Positions 1 to 8,753 of a stretch of 64,000 bases of DNA are shown here, piece after piece. The first letter of the stretch is position 1. Each line of letters begins with the position of its first letter. The DNA lies in NCBI RefSeq assembly GCF_014841565.1, contig NZ_JACYUD010000001.1:1-64000 (forward strand), read 5' to 3'. This DNA is from Rhizobium sp. CFBP 8762 (lineage in GTDB: Bacteria > Pseudomonadota > Alphaproteobacteria > Rhizobiales > Rhizobiaceae). The notes under the pieces are model-generated. The model was not told where the DNA came from. It worked only from the letters and a program-made list of their open reading frames with translations, and searched no databases. The position numbers and the translations under genes were made by a program.

Positions 1-62
1 ACGTGGCCAATCGTGCCAATGTTGACGTGCGGCTTGTTGCGCTCAAATTTGCTCTTTGCCAT
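1..62 (-). CDS. tuf: Elongation factor Tu, N-terminal fragment (cut by window edge)
   Basis: The minus strand from the ATG at 62 reads [20 protein letters not shown] and continues off the window. This is the invariant N-terminus of EF-Tu, ending just at the start of the P-loop (GHVDHGKT lies outside). EF-Tu is the GTPase that carries aminoacyl-tRNA to the ribosome in the cytoplasm. It lies downstream of tRNA-Tyr and tRNA-Gly on the same strand, a common alphaproteobacterial order that usually continues into tRNA-Trp, secE and nusG. Only 20 residues are visible, so nothing can be said about the rest. Confidence 0.93.
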
Positions 63-235
63 AGTGAACGTTCCTGTCATAGAAAGTGTGCGCAACCGGC
101 GATACCGGTTTGTGCAGCCGTTTAAGGCTTTCAGTCAGTTAGCGCAAGACTTAAATGTTTGTTTAAGAGAACAAAGCGGGTTTCATCTTACCCTCTCGGT
201 ACAGACCAATCTGCTTGTTTCGAAAGCTATCCGCT

Positions 236-309
236 TGGAGCGGGTAGCGGGAATCGAACCCGCGTATTCAGCTTGGAAGGCTGCTGCTCTACCATTGAGC
301 TATACCCGC
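236..309 (-). tRNA. tRNA-Gly (anticodon TCC)
   Basis: On the minus strand the 7-bp acceptor stem GCGGGTA pairs with TACCCGC. The D arm has the AGCTCAATGGTAGAGC form, the anticodon loop is CTTCCAA giving TCC (Gly), and the T arm holds GGTTCGATTCC. The 3' CCA is encoded. It sits between tRNA-Tyr and tuf and is probably processed from one shared transcript. Confidence 0.96.
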
Positions 310-331
310 GGCCTTTGATCCGGTGACAGAA

Positions 332-416
332 TGGTGGAGGGAGTTGGATTTGAACCAACGTAGGCTGAGCCAACGGATTTACAGTCCGTCCCCTTTAACC
401 ACTCGGGCATCCCTCC
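332..416 (-). tRNA. tRNA-Tyr (anticodon GTA)
   Basis: This is an 85-nt class II tRNA on the minus strand. The acceptor GGAGGGA pairs with TCCCTCC, the anticodon loop CTGTAAA gives GTA (Tyr), there is a long variable arm as expected for Tyr, the T loop has GGTTCAAATCC, and CCA is encoded. It is the first gene of the tRNA-Tyr / tRNA-Gly / tuf transcript driven by the promoter at 494-522. Confidence 0.96.
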
Positions 417-493
417 AGGTATCTGTCTGGATCATGCGACCAAGCATTTTCGATTGATCCGGTCCGTTCGTCGGCGTCTCAATCTGCGCCGGG

Positions 494-522
494 TATATGA
501 CGGGCCTCTTTGACTCTGTCAA
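494..522 (-). promoter_or_regulatory. Sigma70-type promoter of the tRNA-Tyr/tRNA-Gly/tuf operon
   Basis: Reading the minus strand, TTGACA (522-517) is followed by exactly 17 bases and then CATATA (499-494). This matches the alphaproteobacterial housekeeping consensus (CTTGAC-N17-CTATAT) closely. Transcription would start about 70 bases upstream of the mature 5' end of tRNA-Tyr. Confidence 0.75.
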
Positions 523-628
523 CACGAACAGCCAGAAAAAATGAAGGAATTTGCGAATTCGTTCAATCCGTCCCGCCTTTACGGCCTTCCCGACTTTGCG
601 AGTTCACGTTCGCAAGGTATAAGCCGAC

Positions 629-1501
629 ATGAGCAAAGATACACCTGATACCAAGAACCCAAAAGACACCCATTACGCCACGTTGCGGCGCGCGCACCGT
701 GATGCAAAACGCGAGCGTGGAGATATACCAACGCCCCGCGATGACCGACGCCGAAAAGGCCCGGCAGACTGGAAGCCGCCGGCATTGGCGCCAGAGCAGG
801 TGCTGCTGTACGGCATTCATACCGTGCGTGCAGCTTTGGATAATCCGCAGCGCAAAATCATTAAACTGTCAGTAACGCCGAACGCGGCGATCCGGCTGGA
901 ACTGCCGGACAATCTGCCCTTCCCCGTGGAAACCGTAAAGCCACAGGATCTGGACAATATCCTTGGACCTGACGCGATCCATCAGGGCGTTATGCTGGAG
1001 ACCAAACCCTTGCCGGTCAAGCGGCTGGATGCTTTGAAGGACAGCCCCCTGATTCTGGTGCTGGATCAAGTGACCGATCCCCACAATGTGGGCGCCATCA
1101 TGCGCTCGGCTGTTGCGTTCAACGCGGGCGCTATTATTACCACAATACGCCACAGTCCGACCGAATCGGGCGTGATGGCAAAGTCGGCGTCGGGCGCGCT
1201 GGAAATGCTCCCCTACATACAGATCACAAATCTGGCCAACGCGCTGGATGAACTCCATTCGATGGGGTTCACATCCATAGGGCTTGATTCGGAAGGCCCC
1301 GCCCCTCTGGAAGGTAGCCTGAACGGTCAAAAGATCGCTTTGGTACTGGGCGCGGAAGGGAAAGGCTTACGCCAGAAAACGCGGGACACGGTCCATACGC
1401 TGGCTCGGCTGGATATGCCGGGGGCCATCAAGTCGCTGAACGTATCGAACGCTGCGGCCATTTCACTGTATGCCGTCACCGGCTATCTCAATCGTCGCTG
1501 A
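629..1501 (+). CDS. rlmB: 23S rRNA (guanosine-2'-O-)-methyltransferase RlmB
   Basis: This is a 290-residue SPOUT-class (TrmH family) methyltransferase that 2'-O-methylates a guanosine of 23S rRNA. A basic, poorly conserved stretch (residues 1-50) precedes the substrate-binding domain (about 55-130), which starts with the family motif YGIHTVRAAL. The SPOUT domain carries the three knot motifs: PHNVGAIMRS (151-160, catalytic Asn153), LGAEGKGLR (240-248) and SLNVSNAAAI (269-278). An AAGG Shine-Dalgarno precedes the ATG. It is divergent from the tRNA/tuf operon. The SPOUT family is certain; which exact guanosine is modified follows from the RlmB/TrmH assignment. Confidence 0.9.
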   Translation: MSKDTPDTKNPKDTHYATLRRAHRDAKRERGDIPTPRDDRRRKGPADWKPPALAPEQVLLYGIHTVRAALDNPQRKIIKLSVTPNAAIRLELPDNLPFPVETVKPQDLDNILGPDAIHQGVMLETKPLPVKRLDALKDSPLILVLDQVTDPHNVGAIMRSAVAFNAGAIITTIRHSPTESGVMAKSASGALEMLPYIQITNLANALDELHSMGFTSIGLDSEGPAPLEGSLNGQKIALVLGAEGKGLRQKTRDTVHTLARLDMPGAIKSLNVSNAAAISLYAVTGYLNRR

Positions 1502-1569
1502 CGCCACCCGCGCATCGATACCTTCCGGTCCCGCCACTGCGGGGCCATCCATTATTGCGAGGAATCCTC

Positions 1570-1899
1570 ATGTCGCGCAGATCAGTGATCGTTATCGCCG
1601 TCGTCGCTGTGATTCTCGTTACGGCGGTCGCCGTTGCGCGCTGGAATCTATCGCTGGGAAAAGCAGCGCTTTTACAGGTCGCGCAGCAAGGTAATCTCTG
1701 TAAATCGCCCGATTGCAGCGACGGCATTACCTATGCCGCCAACTATCTCGGCCAGCAATTCGGTTTATCCGCCGAACTGGTGACATGGTGCATGGGTGTG
1801 GATTCACAGTCCGGAGGACGCACAGCTGTTCATGGGACCGTAAAAACCATCTGGCTCAATACGTTATATCTGCCTTGCGGCGAACCCATTACAGAATAA
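1570..1899 (+). CDS. Small secreted or membrane-anchored protein, function unknown
   Basis: The 109-residue protein has an N-terminal hydrophobic helix (about residues 6-24, IVIAVVAVILVTAVAVA) after MSRRS, so it is a signal anchor or uncleaved signal peptide. The rest is polar with four cysteines (in NLCKSPDCSDG, VTWCMG and LPCGEP) that could form disulfides in the periplasm. I chose ATG 1570 because GAGGA lies just upstream; a TTG at 1555 is possible. I do not recognise a family. It follows rlmB by 68 bp and may share its transcript. Confidence 0.6.
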   Translation: MSRRSVIVIAVVAVILVTAVAVARWNLSLGKAALLQVAQQGNLCKSPDCSDGITYAANYLGQQFGLSAELVTWCMGVDSQSGGRTAVHGTVKTIWLNTLYLPCGEPITE

Positions 1900-1909
1900 A
1901 GGAAAAAAG

Positions 1910-1985
<76 letters not shown>

Positions 1986-2151
1986 GGCGCTGCGGAGGGA
2001 ATTAGCATATTCTGTGGTGGTGTAAAGCGGAAAATGCATCATGTGCAATTTAAGTTTGGGGCGAAAGCAGACAGAGGCGAATGGTCGCCTGATTGAGTGC
2101 GACGAGCGTGCTAGTCTGCCTGCCGGAACAGTTAGCGAATCGGAATAGACG

Positions 2152-2925
2152 ATGATCCCACAGAATTTTCGCCTTGCATTTGTCGCGTCAGATGCACCCG
2201 ATGCGCAACTGGCCGCAGCCGAACTGAAAGAGGCGTATGAGCATGTAGCGCCTGCTGATGCGGATGTGGTGGTTGCCCTTGGAGGTGATGGTTTTATGCT
2301 GCAAACCCTTCACACGACCATGGGCAGCGATAAAACTGTCTACGGCATGAATCGAGGCTCGGTCGGGTTTCTGATGAACCGCTATCGCGTCGAGGGCTTG
2401 CAGCAGCGCGTTGAAAACGCGGTGGAAAATGCATTCCAGCCGCTGGAAATGCGGGCGGTCGGATCTGATGGATCCGAGATCTGTGCGCTCGCCATCAACG
2501 AGGTCTATCTGTTTCGCCAGTCCTTTCAGGCGGCTAAGCTACGCGTCGTGGTGGATGGACGTGTGCGTCTTGAAGAATTAACCTGCGATGGAATACTACT
2601 TGCAACCCCTGCCGGGTCGACCGCGTATAACCTGTCGGCTCACGGTCCAATTCTGCCCCTGGATGCACCTCTTTTGGCCCTCACCCCGGTCTCGCCGTTT
2701 CGGCCCCGGCGCTGGCGCGGCGCTTTGTTGTCGAACAGGGCGACGGTCGAGATCGAAATTCTCGAATCGGAAAAACGTCCGGTGAATGCGGTTGCCGATC
2801 ATGTCGAAGTCAAATCGGTTCAGAAACTGACCATTGCGCAGGCGACGTCTTCGACCGCTCGTATGCTCACTGACCCCGACCATTCATGGTCGGAGCGCAT
2901 TCTCGCCGAACAGTTCTCGTTTTGA
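2152..2925 (+). CDS. nadK: NAD kinase
   Basis: A 257-residue protein of the NAD kinase family, which phosphorylates NAD to NADP in the cytoplasm. The diagnostic GGDG motif is in VVALGGDGFMLQTLH (near residue 43), followed by YGMNRGSVGFLMN and, in the second half, CDGILLATPAGSTAYNLSAHGPI, the NAD-binding and catalytic signature. Length is normal for the short bacterial form. It converges on prfB across a small hairpin. Confidence 0.95.
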   Translation: MIPQNFRLAFVASDAPDAQLAAAELKEAYEHVAPADADVVVALGGDGFMLQTLHTTMGSDKTVYGMNRGSVGFLMNRYRVEGLQQRVENAVENAFQPLEMRAVGSDGSEICALAINEVYLFRQSFQAAKLRVVVDGRVRLEELTCDGILLATPAGSTAYNLSAHGPILPLDAPLLALTPVSPFRPRRWRGALLSNRATVEIEILESEKRPVNAVADHVEVKSVQKLTIAQATSSTARMLTDPDHSWSERILAEQFSF

Positions 2926-2939
2926 TGCCAAGGCAAATT

Positions 2940-2960
2940 GAGCGGCTAGAATGGCCGCTC
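2940..2960. terminator. Hairpin between convergent nadK and prfB
   Basis: The 7-bp inverted repeat GAGCGGC / GCCGCTC (2940-2946 and 2954-2960) with a 7-base loop lies between the two convergent stop codons. The U tract is weak on both sides (AATTT on the minus side), so it may only be a modest terminator. Confidence 0.4.
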
Positions 2961-2965
2961 ACCGA

Positions 2966-4097
2966 TTATGCCAGATCATCCACGACCGCGTCGGAGCCGC
3001 CATTGACGCGGTGCGCAAGGGCAGCTTCCATGAAGTCACTGAGATCACCATCAAGAACGCCCTGCGGGTTCGTGCTTTCAACGCCGGTGCGCAAATCCTT
3101 GATCAGCTGATAGGGCTGGAGAACATAGGAGCGAATCTGGTGCCCCCAACCAATCTCGGTTTTTGATGCCGCTTCCGCGTTGGCAGCATCCTCGCGCTTT
3201 TTCAATTCGCTTTCATAGAGACGGGCACGCAACATATCCCAGGCTTTTGCCCGGTTCTTGTGCTGCGAGCGTTCCTGCTGGCACTGCACCACAATGCCGC
3301 TTGGAACGTGCGTGATTCGCACTGCCGAGTCGGTCGTGTTGATATGCTGCCCACCTGCGCCAGACGCCCGGTACGTATCGATGCGGCAGTCGCTTTCGTT
3401 GATGTCGATCTGTATCGAATCATCAACAACGGGATAAACCCAGATGCTGGAGAACGATGTATGCCGCCGTGCATTGCTGTCATAGGGTGAAATACGCACC
3501 AGACGGTGAACACCCGACTCAGTCTTCATCCAGCCATAGGCGTTATGCCCCTTGACCAAAAGGGTCGCAGATTTGATACCGGCTTCTTCCCCGTCGTGGA
3601 TTTCCAGAAGCTCGACCTTGTAACCCTGACGTTCGGCCCAGCGGGTGTACATGCGCAACAGCATGTTGGCCCAATCCTGGCTTTCCGTACCGCCGGCACC
3701 CGAATGCACCTCGACATACGTGTCGTTAGCATCAGCCTCTCCAGACAGCATGGCTTCGACTTGGGCGCGCGCCGTTTCGGTTCTGAGCTCCCGGAGCGCA
3801 TTCTCGGCGTCCGTTATAATGTCCTGATCGCCCTCTTCTTCGCCAAGCTCGATGAGTTCGATACTGTCACGCAACCTTGTTTCAATAGCGCGTAAACCAG
3901 TGATTCCGTCATCCAGATGCTGGCGTTCGCGCATCAGCTTCTGGGCCTCGGCAGCATCGTTCCATAAGCTCGGATCTTCCGACTTGTTGTTCAACCAGTC
4001 CAGTCGTCTTACCGCCTGATCCCAGTCAAAGATGCCTCCTCAACAGGCTGATAGCCTGCTTGATTTCGTCGACAATGTTCTCGATTTCATTCCGCAT
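2966..4097 (-). CDS. prfB: Peptide chain release factor 2 (with programmed +1 frameshift)
   Basis: RF2 recognises UGA and UAA stop codons. Translation starts at ATG 4097 ([20 protein letters not shown]...), reaches an in-frame TGA at 4028-4026 as codon 24, and must shift +1 to enter the long frame ([16 protein letters not shown]...). The product is then 376 residues, normal for alphaproteobacterial RF2. The catalytic GGQ is in [19 protein letters not shown], with the type-specific codon-recognition region upstream. An ORF caller reports only 2966-3994 and misses the first exon-like segment. It lies 71 bp downstream of the PBP1A stop codon on the same strand. Confidence 0.95.
4025..4040 (-). 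promoter_or_regulatory. prfB programmed +1 frameshift site
   Basis: On the minus strand AGGAGG-CAT-CTT-TGA-C is present. An internal Shine-Dalgarno-like AGGAGG lies three bases upstream of the slippery CTT-T, followed by the poorly terminated TGA-C. This is the known RF2 autoregulatory site: when RF2 is scarce, ribosomes pause at UGA and slip forward. The E. coli version is AGGGGG-TAT-CTT-TGA-C. Confidence 0.93.
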
Positions 4098-4168
4098 AAT
4101 TGTCTTTTCTTGCCATGGTTCGGAGTTGGCCTGCATAGCCATCCAAAACTTCTCTGTAAAGTGACGCG

Positions 4169-6628
4169 CTAATAAAGACCACCAGCTCCGGATGTTACCG
4201 CTTGATTTGCCTGCGGCGACGAACGGAGAATTTCCTCCGGCGGAACATACTCATTGCCGCCGATGACCGAGTACACGGACGCTGGCCCTGTGCCAGGCTT
4301 GAAGGCTTCCATAATGGTATCGGGATCTCCTGCAGCCGATTCCATTCCGGTCTTACGGTTCACAGGAATAAGCTTCATACCCTCAGGTACAACGAATTCC
4401 ACCGGCCGTGTGCCGGCCACCGCAGCCTGCATAAATTCGTTGAACATGGGAGATGCCAAGCCGCCGCCAGTTGCGCCGCGTCCCATGGGCGTCGGTGAAT
4501 CGAAACCGATGTAAAGCCCGGCAACGAGATCGGCGGTGTAGCCGACGAACCACGCATCTTTTTCATCATTCGTGGTTCCGGTCTTGCCCGCAACCGGACG
4601 GTCCAGCTTAACCTTGCCAGCCGCAGTTCCGTGCTTGATGACGCCTTCCATCATGGATGTAATCTGGTAGGCGGTCATGGGGTCCAGAACCTGCTCGCGA
4701 TTATCCGTGACCGTCGGCTCCTCTTGCTCCTGCCATGCGCCAGCGGTGCAGGTTTCGCAAATCCGCTCTTCATGCTTGAAGATCGTCTTGCCGTATCGGT
4801 CCTGTATTCGGTCGATCAGGGAGGGCTTTATCTGCTTGCCGCCATTGGCAAGGACTGCATAGGCCGACACCATGCGCAAAACCGTGGTTTCGCCCGAGCC
4901 CAGCGACATAGCCAGAACCGGCATCATTTTGTCGTAGATACCAAATCGCTCGGCATATTCCGCGACGATCTCCATACCCAGATCCTGCGCCAGACGCACC
5001 GTCATCAAGTTGCGGGAGCGCTCGATGCCAAGCCGTAGCGTGGACGGACCAGCCGAACCGCCACCGTAGTTCTCCGGCCGCCAGACCTGACTGCCGTTGG
5101 TGATTTCAATCGGCGCATCCAGAATCACGGATGCTGGTGTGTAACCGTTGTCCAACGCAGCCGCGTATACGAAAGGCTTGAACGAAGAACCGGGCTGGCG
5201 CATGGCTTGCGTCGCACGGTTGAACTCGGACTGGCTGTAGGAAAAGCCCCCAGCCATCGCCAGCACACGTCCCGTATGCGGGTCCATGGCAACCAGACCG
5301 CCCTGCACTTTCGGTGGTTGACGCAGACGATAGCTGTCGCCGCCGTCAGCCAGTGCTTCCACATAAACGACATCGCCCGGACCGACGACATCGGCAGGAG
5401 ACCGCGCGGCTTTTCGCGCATTGTTGGAGGAGCGGTAGGCCCATTTCATATCATTGGCCGCCACACGGCCTGTCTGACGTTCGGCCACGACCTTGCCGGA
5501 ACCGTCCTTGCCGGGCTGCAAACCGATCTCCAGACCGTTTTTGCCAGCGGACAGAACGACCGCCAAACGCCACTCGGGAACATCGGTGAAGGCCGGAATG
5601 TCCGCCAGGGGTACACCCCAGTCCCCGCCAATCTCGATGGACTTCAGGGGGCCATGGAAACCACGGCGTTCGTCATAGCCAATCAAGCCGTCCTGCAAGG
5701 CTTTGCGGGCAGCAATCTGGATGCGCGGGTCGAGCGACGTGCGGATAGACAAACCGCCCTCATACAACTGCTTTTCGCCGTAACGCTGGATGATCTGGCG
5801 TCGAACCTCTTCTGCAAAGTAGTCCGAGGCAAACAGATGGGTGCCGCCGCGACGCAGGCTTACACCCAGAGGCTGCTTCTTGGCTTCATCGCCATCCGGC
5901 TTGGTCACATAGCCATTTTCAACCATGCGATCGATAACCCAATCGCGACGTCCGACAGCGGCGTCCGTGTTCTTGAAGGGATTGTAGTTGTTGGGACCTT
6001 TTGGCAAAGCTGCGAGGTAAGCGGTCTCGGCAATCGACAGTTCCGATACCGACTTGTCAAAATAGGTCAGCGCTGCGCCCGCAATGCCGTAGGCTCCCAT
6101 GCCGAAATAGATCTCGTTGAGATACAGCTCCAGAATCCGGTCCTTGCTATAGGCCTGCTCGATACGGAAAGACAGAATTGCTTCCTTGATCTTGCGCTCG
6201 TATTTTTGCTCGCTCGTCAAAAGGAAGTTCTTGGCGACCTGCTGTGTAATGGTGGACGCGCCCTCAGGTCTGCGACCACCACCGGCGAGTGCGTTCTGAA
6301 TATTGGAAATGACCGCACGCGCCAGACCAGTAGGATCAACACCGGGATGGTTGTAGAAGTTCTTGTCTTCAGCAGAAATAAAGGCAGCCTTCACCCGGTC
6401 CGGCACTGCCTGAATGGGAAGATACAGACGCCGTTCATTGGCATATTCTGCCATAAGCTCGCCGTTGCCTGCATGAATGCGGCTGGTCACCGGCGGGGAA
6501 TAGGTGCTCAAAACTTCGTAGTTCGGCAAGTCTTTGGTAATGACGCTTAGATAAACAGCAGCTACCGCGGCAGCGCCAAGCACGAAAAAGACACCGATTC
6601 CGAAGAAATATCCAATCAATCTGATCAT
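4169..6628 (-). CDS. mrcA: Penicillin-binding protein 1A (bifunctional peptidoglycan synthase)
   Basis: This 819-residue class A PBP polymerises glycan strands and crosslinks peptides at the periplasmic face of the inner membrane. Order: a single N-terminal transmembrane helix (about 8-30); the GT51 transglycosylase domain with catalytic Glu87 in SAEDKNFYNHPGVDP and the EGASTITQQVAKN motif; an OB-like insertion; then the transpeptidase domain with S481xxK (QPGSSFKPF), a SRN triad (RSRNLM) and KTG (AGKTGTTND). All active-site motifs are intact. It lies between amiC (upstream) and prfB (downstream) on the same strand, a common Hyphomicrobiales order. Confidence 0.95.
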   Translation of the reverse strand: MIRLIGYFFGIGVFFVLGAAAVAAVYLSVITKDLPNYEVLSTYSPPVTSRIHAGNGELMAEYANERRLYLPIQAVPDRVKAAFISAEDKNFYNHPGVDPTGLARAVISNIQNALAGGGRRPEGASTITQQVAKNFLLTSEQKYERKIKEAILSFRIEQAYSKDRILELYLNEIYFGMGAYGIAGAALTYFDKSVSELSIAETAYLAALPKGPNNYNPFKNTDAAVGRRDWVIDRMVENGYVTKPDGDEAKKQPLGVSLRRGGTHLFASDYFAEEVRRQIIQRYGEKQLYEGGLSIRTSLDPRIQIAARKALQDGLIGYDERRGFHGPLKSIEIGGDWGVPLADIPAFTDVPEWRLAVVLSAGKNGLEIGLQPGKDGSGKVVAERQTGRVAANDMKWAYRSSNNARKAARSPADVVGPGDVVYVEALADGGDSYRLRQPPKVQGGLVAMDPHTGRVLAMAGGFSYSQSEFNRATQAMRQPGSSFKPFVYAAALDNGYTPASVILDAPIEITNGSQVWRPENYGGGSAGPSTLRLGIERSRNLMTVRLAQDLGMEIVAEYAERFGIYDKMMPVLAMSLGSGETTVLRMVSAYAVLANGGKQIKPSLIDRIQDRYGKTIFKHEERICETCTAGAWQEQEEPTVTDNREQVLDPMTAYQITSMMEGVIKHGTAAGKVKLDRPVAGKTGTTNDEKDAWFVGYTADLVAGLYIGFDSPTPMGRGATGGGLASPMFNEFMQAAVAGTRPVEFVVPEGMKLIPVNRKTGMESAAGDPDTIMEAFKPGTGPASVYSVIGGNEYVPPEEILRSSPQANQAVTSGAGGLY

Positions 6629-6873
6629 CAGCGGCTACCGGTACCTTATCATCTGCCGTTACAGGGCCAGAACGTCCGTTCAAGCCCAAGCATCCTGCGC
6701 GGCAATACGCGAGGAGCCCTCTCCGCTGTATCGTGCGGAATGTGAGCAAAATAGGGCTGCATTTCGCAAAGCAACAGAAGCGCGCTCGTTAAACAGCGAT
6801 GCTGCTCTATTTGCAACACAAAACCTAGCGGGAAAATATGTCCGAAACCGGATTGCCGGATACTTTTGACGGA

Positions 6874-8118
6874 TTATCCGCCGTTTGCGACGACAGGCGC
6901 GCGGTACTTCCGCACAGCGTTACTGACGAGATCGGCAACCTTGGTGCGCCATTCCGCATCCAGCAAAAGCTTCTCATCATCCTTGTTCGACATAAAGCCA
7001 AGCTCAAGCAGAACCGACGGAATATCCGGCGCCTGCAGAACGCGAAAACCCGCATGGCGGTGCGGATTGTTGATCAGGTTCACCTGACCCTCAAATGATT
7101 CGACAATCGAGCGGGCGAGATTGATGGAAAACACCTGCGTTTCGCGTCGGGTCAGGTCGAGAAGAATGTCAGCCACCTCCGGCGGTTCGCTTTCCATGGC
7201 GACACCTGCCAGTTGGTCCGAGAGATTTTCGCGGGCGGCAAGATTGGCAGCAAGGCTGTCGGATGCGCGATCCGAAATGGTGTAGACCGTGGCGCCGCGA
7301 ATATCCTTTTGCCGGACCGTATCGGCGTGAATGGATATAAAGAGACTGGCGCGCGCTTCACGGGCGAGTTGCACCCGCTGCGGCAGCGACAGGAACTCAT
7401 CCTTCTCCCGCGTCAAAAAGGCCTTCACACCCTCTTGCCGATTCAAAGCATCGACCAGTTGGCGGGAAAAATCGAGCGTGACGTGCTTCTCCTCGGTTTT
7501 CGTCGCAAAGCCGAGTGCACCGGTATCAATACCGCCATGGCCAGCATCAACCGCGATGAGATAATCGCCGGGCTTTGCCGGCTCGACGGGCCGGACGGAC
7601 TTGGTTGAATCTGTTTTCCAGCTCTGGGCCGCGACCAATTCGGCAAATCGTTTGTCCGTGGTGATGGCAGCGTCCAGTATCAGCCGAAAGCCTTTCCCGC
7701 CCTCTACTTCCTGCACGTCCGTTAGCACCATGGCGACAGGGCGTGCCGATGTTAGTACGAGACGAGCATGGCCCTGCCCCATCGCGCCATAGCGAATGTC
7801 GCTAAACAGACCCCGTGCCTTCAATTGGTCGTCTGGAAAACCGAATGACGTTTCGGGCAATTCAACGATGATACGAGCGGGACCGGTAAGGTAATGAAGG
7901 CTGAACTCAGGCTTGCGATCGAAGTCAAGGATAATGCGTGTTCTGGCATCATCTCCCGCGATACGCGCTTCATACGCGACCAGTGGGGCTGCACTGGCAA
8001 AACCACAGACCAGAACCATTAAGGCAAGCATACCAAGAAGGAATGTCTGCACTGGCTTGACTATTGTCTGCCCGGCCGTTCGCCGCATCACACTCATCAC
8101 TGTTCTCACACGCGCCAT
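6874..8118 (-). CDS. amiC: N-acetylmuramoyl-L-alanine amidase (AmiC type)
   Basis: A 414-residue periplasmic amidase that cleaves the bond between MurNAc and L-Ala during cell separation. It has a signal peptide or anchor (hydrophobic about 24-44, ending near AAP), an AMIN domain (about 45-150, VAYEARIAGDDARTRI...) that targets peptidoglycan, and an Amidase_3 domain with zinc-ligand motifs DAGHGGIDTGALG and SLFISIHAD and a late ELGFMSN. ATG 8118 gives a long N-terminus; starts at 8097 or 8088 are possible, and a promoter centred on the CtrA box at 8142-8157 might favour them. It is upstream of and co-oriented with PBP1A (245 bp gap). Confidence 0.9.
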   Translation of the reverse strand: MARVRTVMSVMRRTAGQTIVKPVQTFLLGMLALMVLVCGFASAAPLVAYEARIAGDDARTRIILDFDRKPEFSLHYLTGPARIIVELPETSFGFPDDQLKARGLFSDIRYGAMGQGHARLVLTSARPVAMVLTDVQEVEGGKGFRLILDAAITTDKRFAELVAAQSWKTDSTKSVRPVEPAKPGDYLIAVDAGHGGIDTGALGFATKTEEKHVTLDFSRQLVDALNRQEGVKAFLTREKDEFLSLPQRVQLAREARASLFISIHADTVRQKDIRGATVYTISDRASDSLAANLAARENLSDQLAGVAMESEPPEVADILLDLTRRETQVFSINLARSIVESFEGQVNLINNPHRHAGFRVLQAPDIPSVLLELGFMSNKDDEKLLLDAEWRTKVADLVSNAVRKYRAPVVANGG

Positions 8119-8753
8119 GCCAGCAGTTGTGCCATTGTATAGTTAACCGGAGCTTAAAACGTGTAGCCTGTGTCAGGCATACCAGCTGCAACCAGGGGGC
8201 ACCTCAGAGGAACGAATCCATCAATATTATGGCGGATTTGGCTTTTCCCTTGCCAATGTGGACGAGAAAACTTACAAGCAAAGCGAGGGAGAAAGTGTTG
8301 ACGGGATAGTGTCACAAACGGCGGCCGCACAACTGATTGAGGTTTGGCGCCAAGCATGGTCGGATTCGCGTGTAACGCAGGCCATTTGCCGATTGTAACG
8401 ATGATACATCAGCCGTCGCCTCGCTTTTCCCCTGAAACATTGGATCGCATAACCGGCGGTGGCCGGGCAAGTTCATGGTGATTTTCACCAAAAGCCCTAG
8501 CGGGTATTTCATCGGGCCTTAGGCCTATCGACTTTGTCATTCTAGTTTGGGCGCTGATATTGTCTCAGCCATATGTTTCAGAAGTGAAGAGTTTGCGGAG
8601 CGAAAATGTTCCCGCTTCCCTCTGGCTGCTGTGCACTGCTGCGCGCCATGCAAGAATATCACCATCCGGCGCACTCGCTGAATTGCATTGCAAGTTTTCT
8701 ATCGAAAATCGTTTGCCTGCCTTTTTGAGACTGCGCCGAGGAGCACACCTCAA
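8119..8753. other. 635-bp divergent intergenic region (amiC / rne)
   Basis: The region holds the CtrA box for amiC at its left end and the long leader of rne on the right. I found no gene: the short open frames have no family features or ribosome-binding sites. A CCCTAGCGGG / GGGCCTTAGGCCT stretch near 8495-8525 can form small hairpins. Gammaproteobacterial rne has a long autoregulatory 5' UTR; whether this leader does the same cannot be told from the sequence. Confidence 0.5.
8142..8157 (-). promoter_or_regulatory. CtrA-type box upstream of amiC
   Basis: The minus strand reads TTAA-GCTCCGG-TTAAC, a perfect match to the CtrA consensus TTAA-N7-TTAAC, centred about 30 bases upstream of the amiC ATG at 8118. 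CtrA is the essential cell-cycle response regulator of alphaproteobacteria and binds such sites at or near the -35 region. Confidence 0.65.

Noticed and set aside
5207-6550. 447-residue open frame antisense to the PBP1A gene
   Set aside because: It is a shadow of the mrcA coding strand; the opposite strand carries all the expected PBP motifs, and this frame has none.
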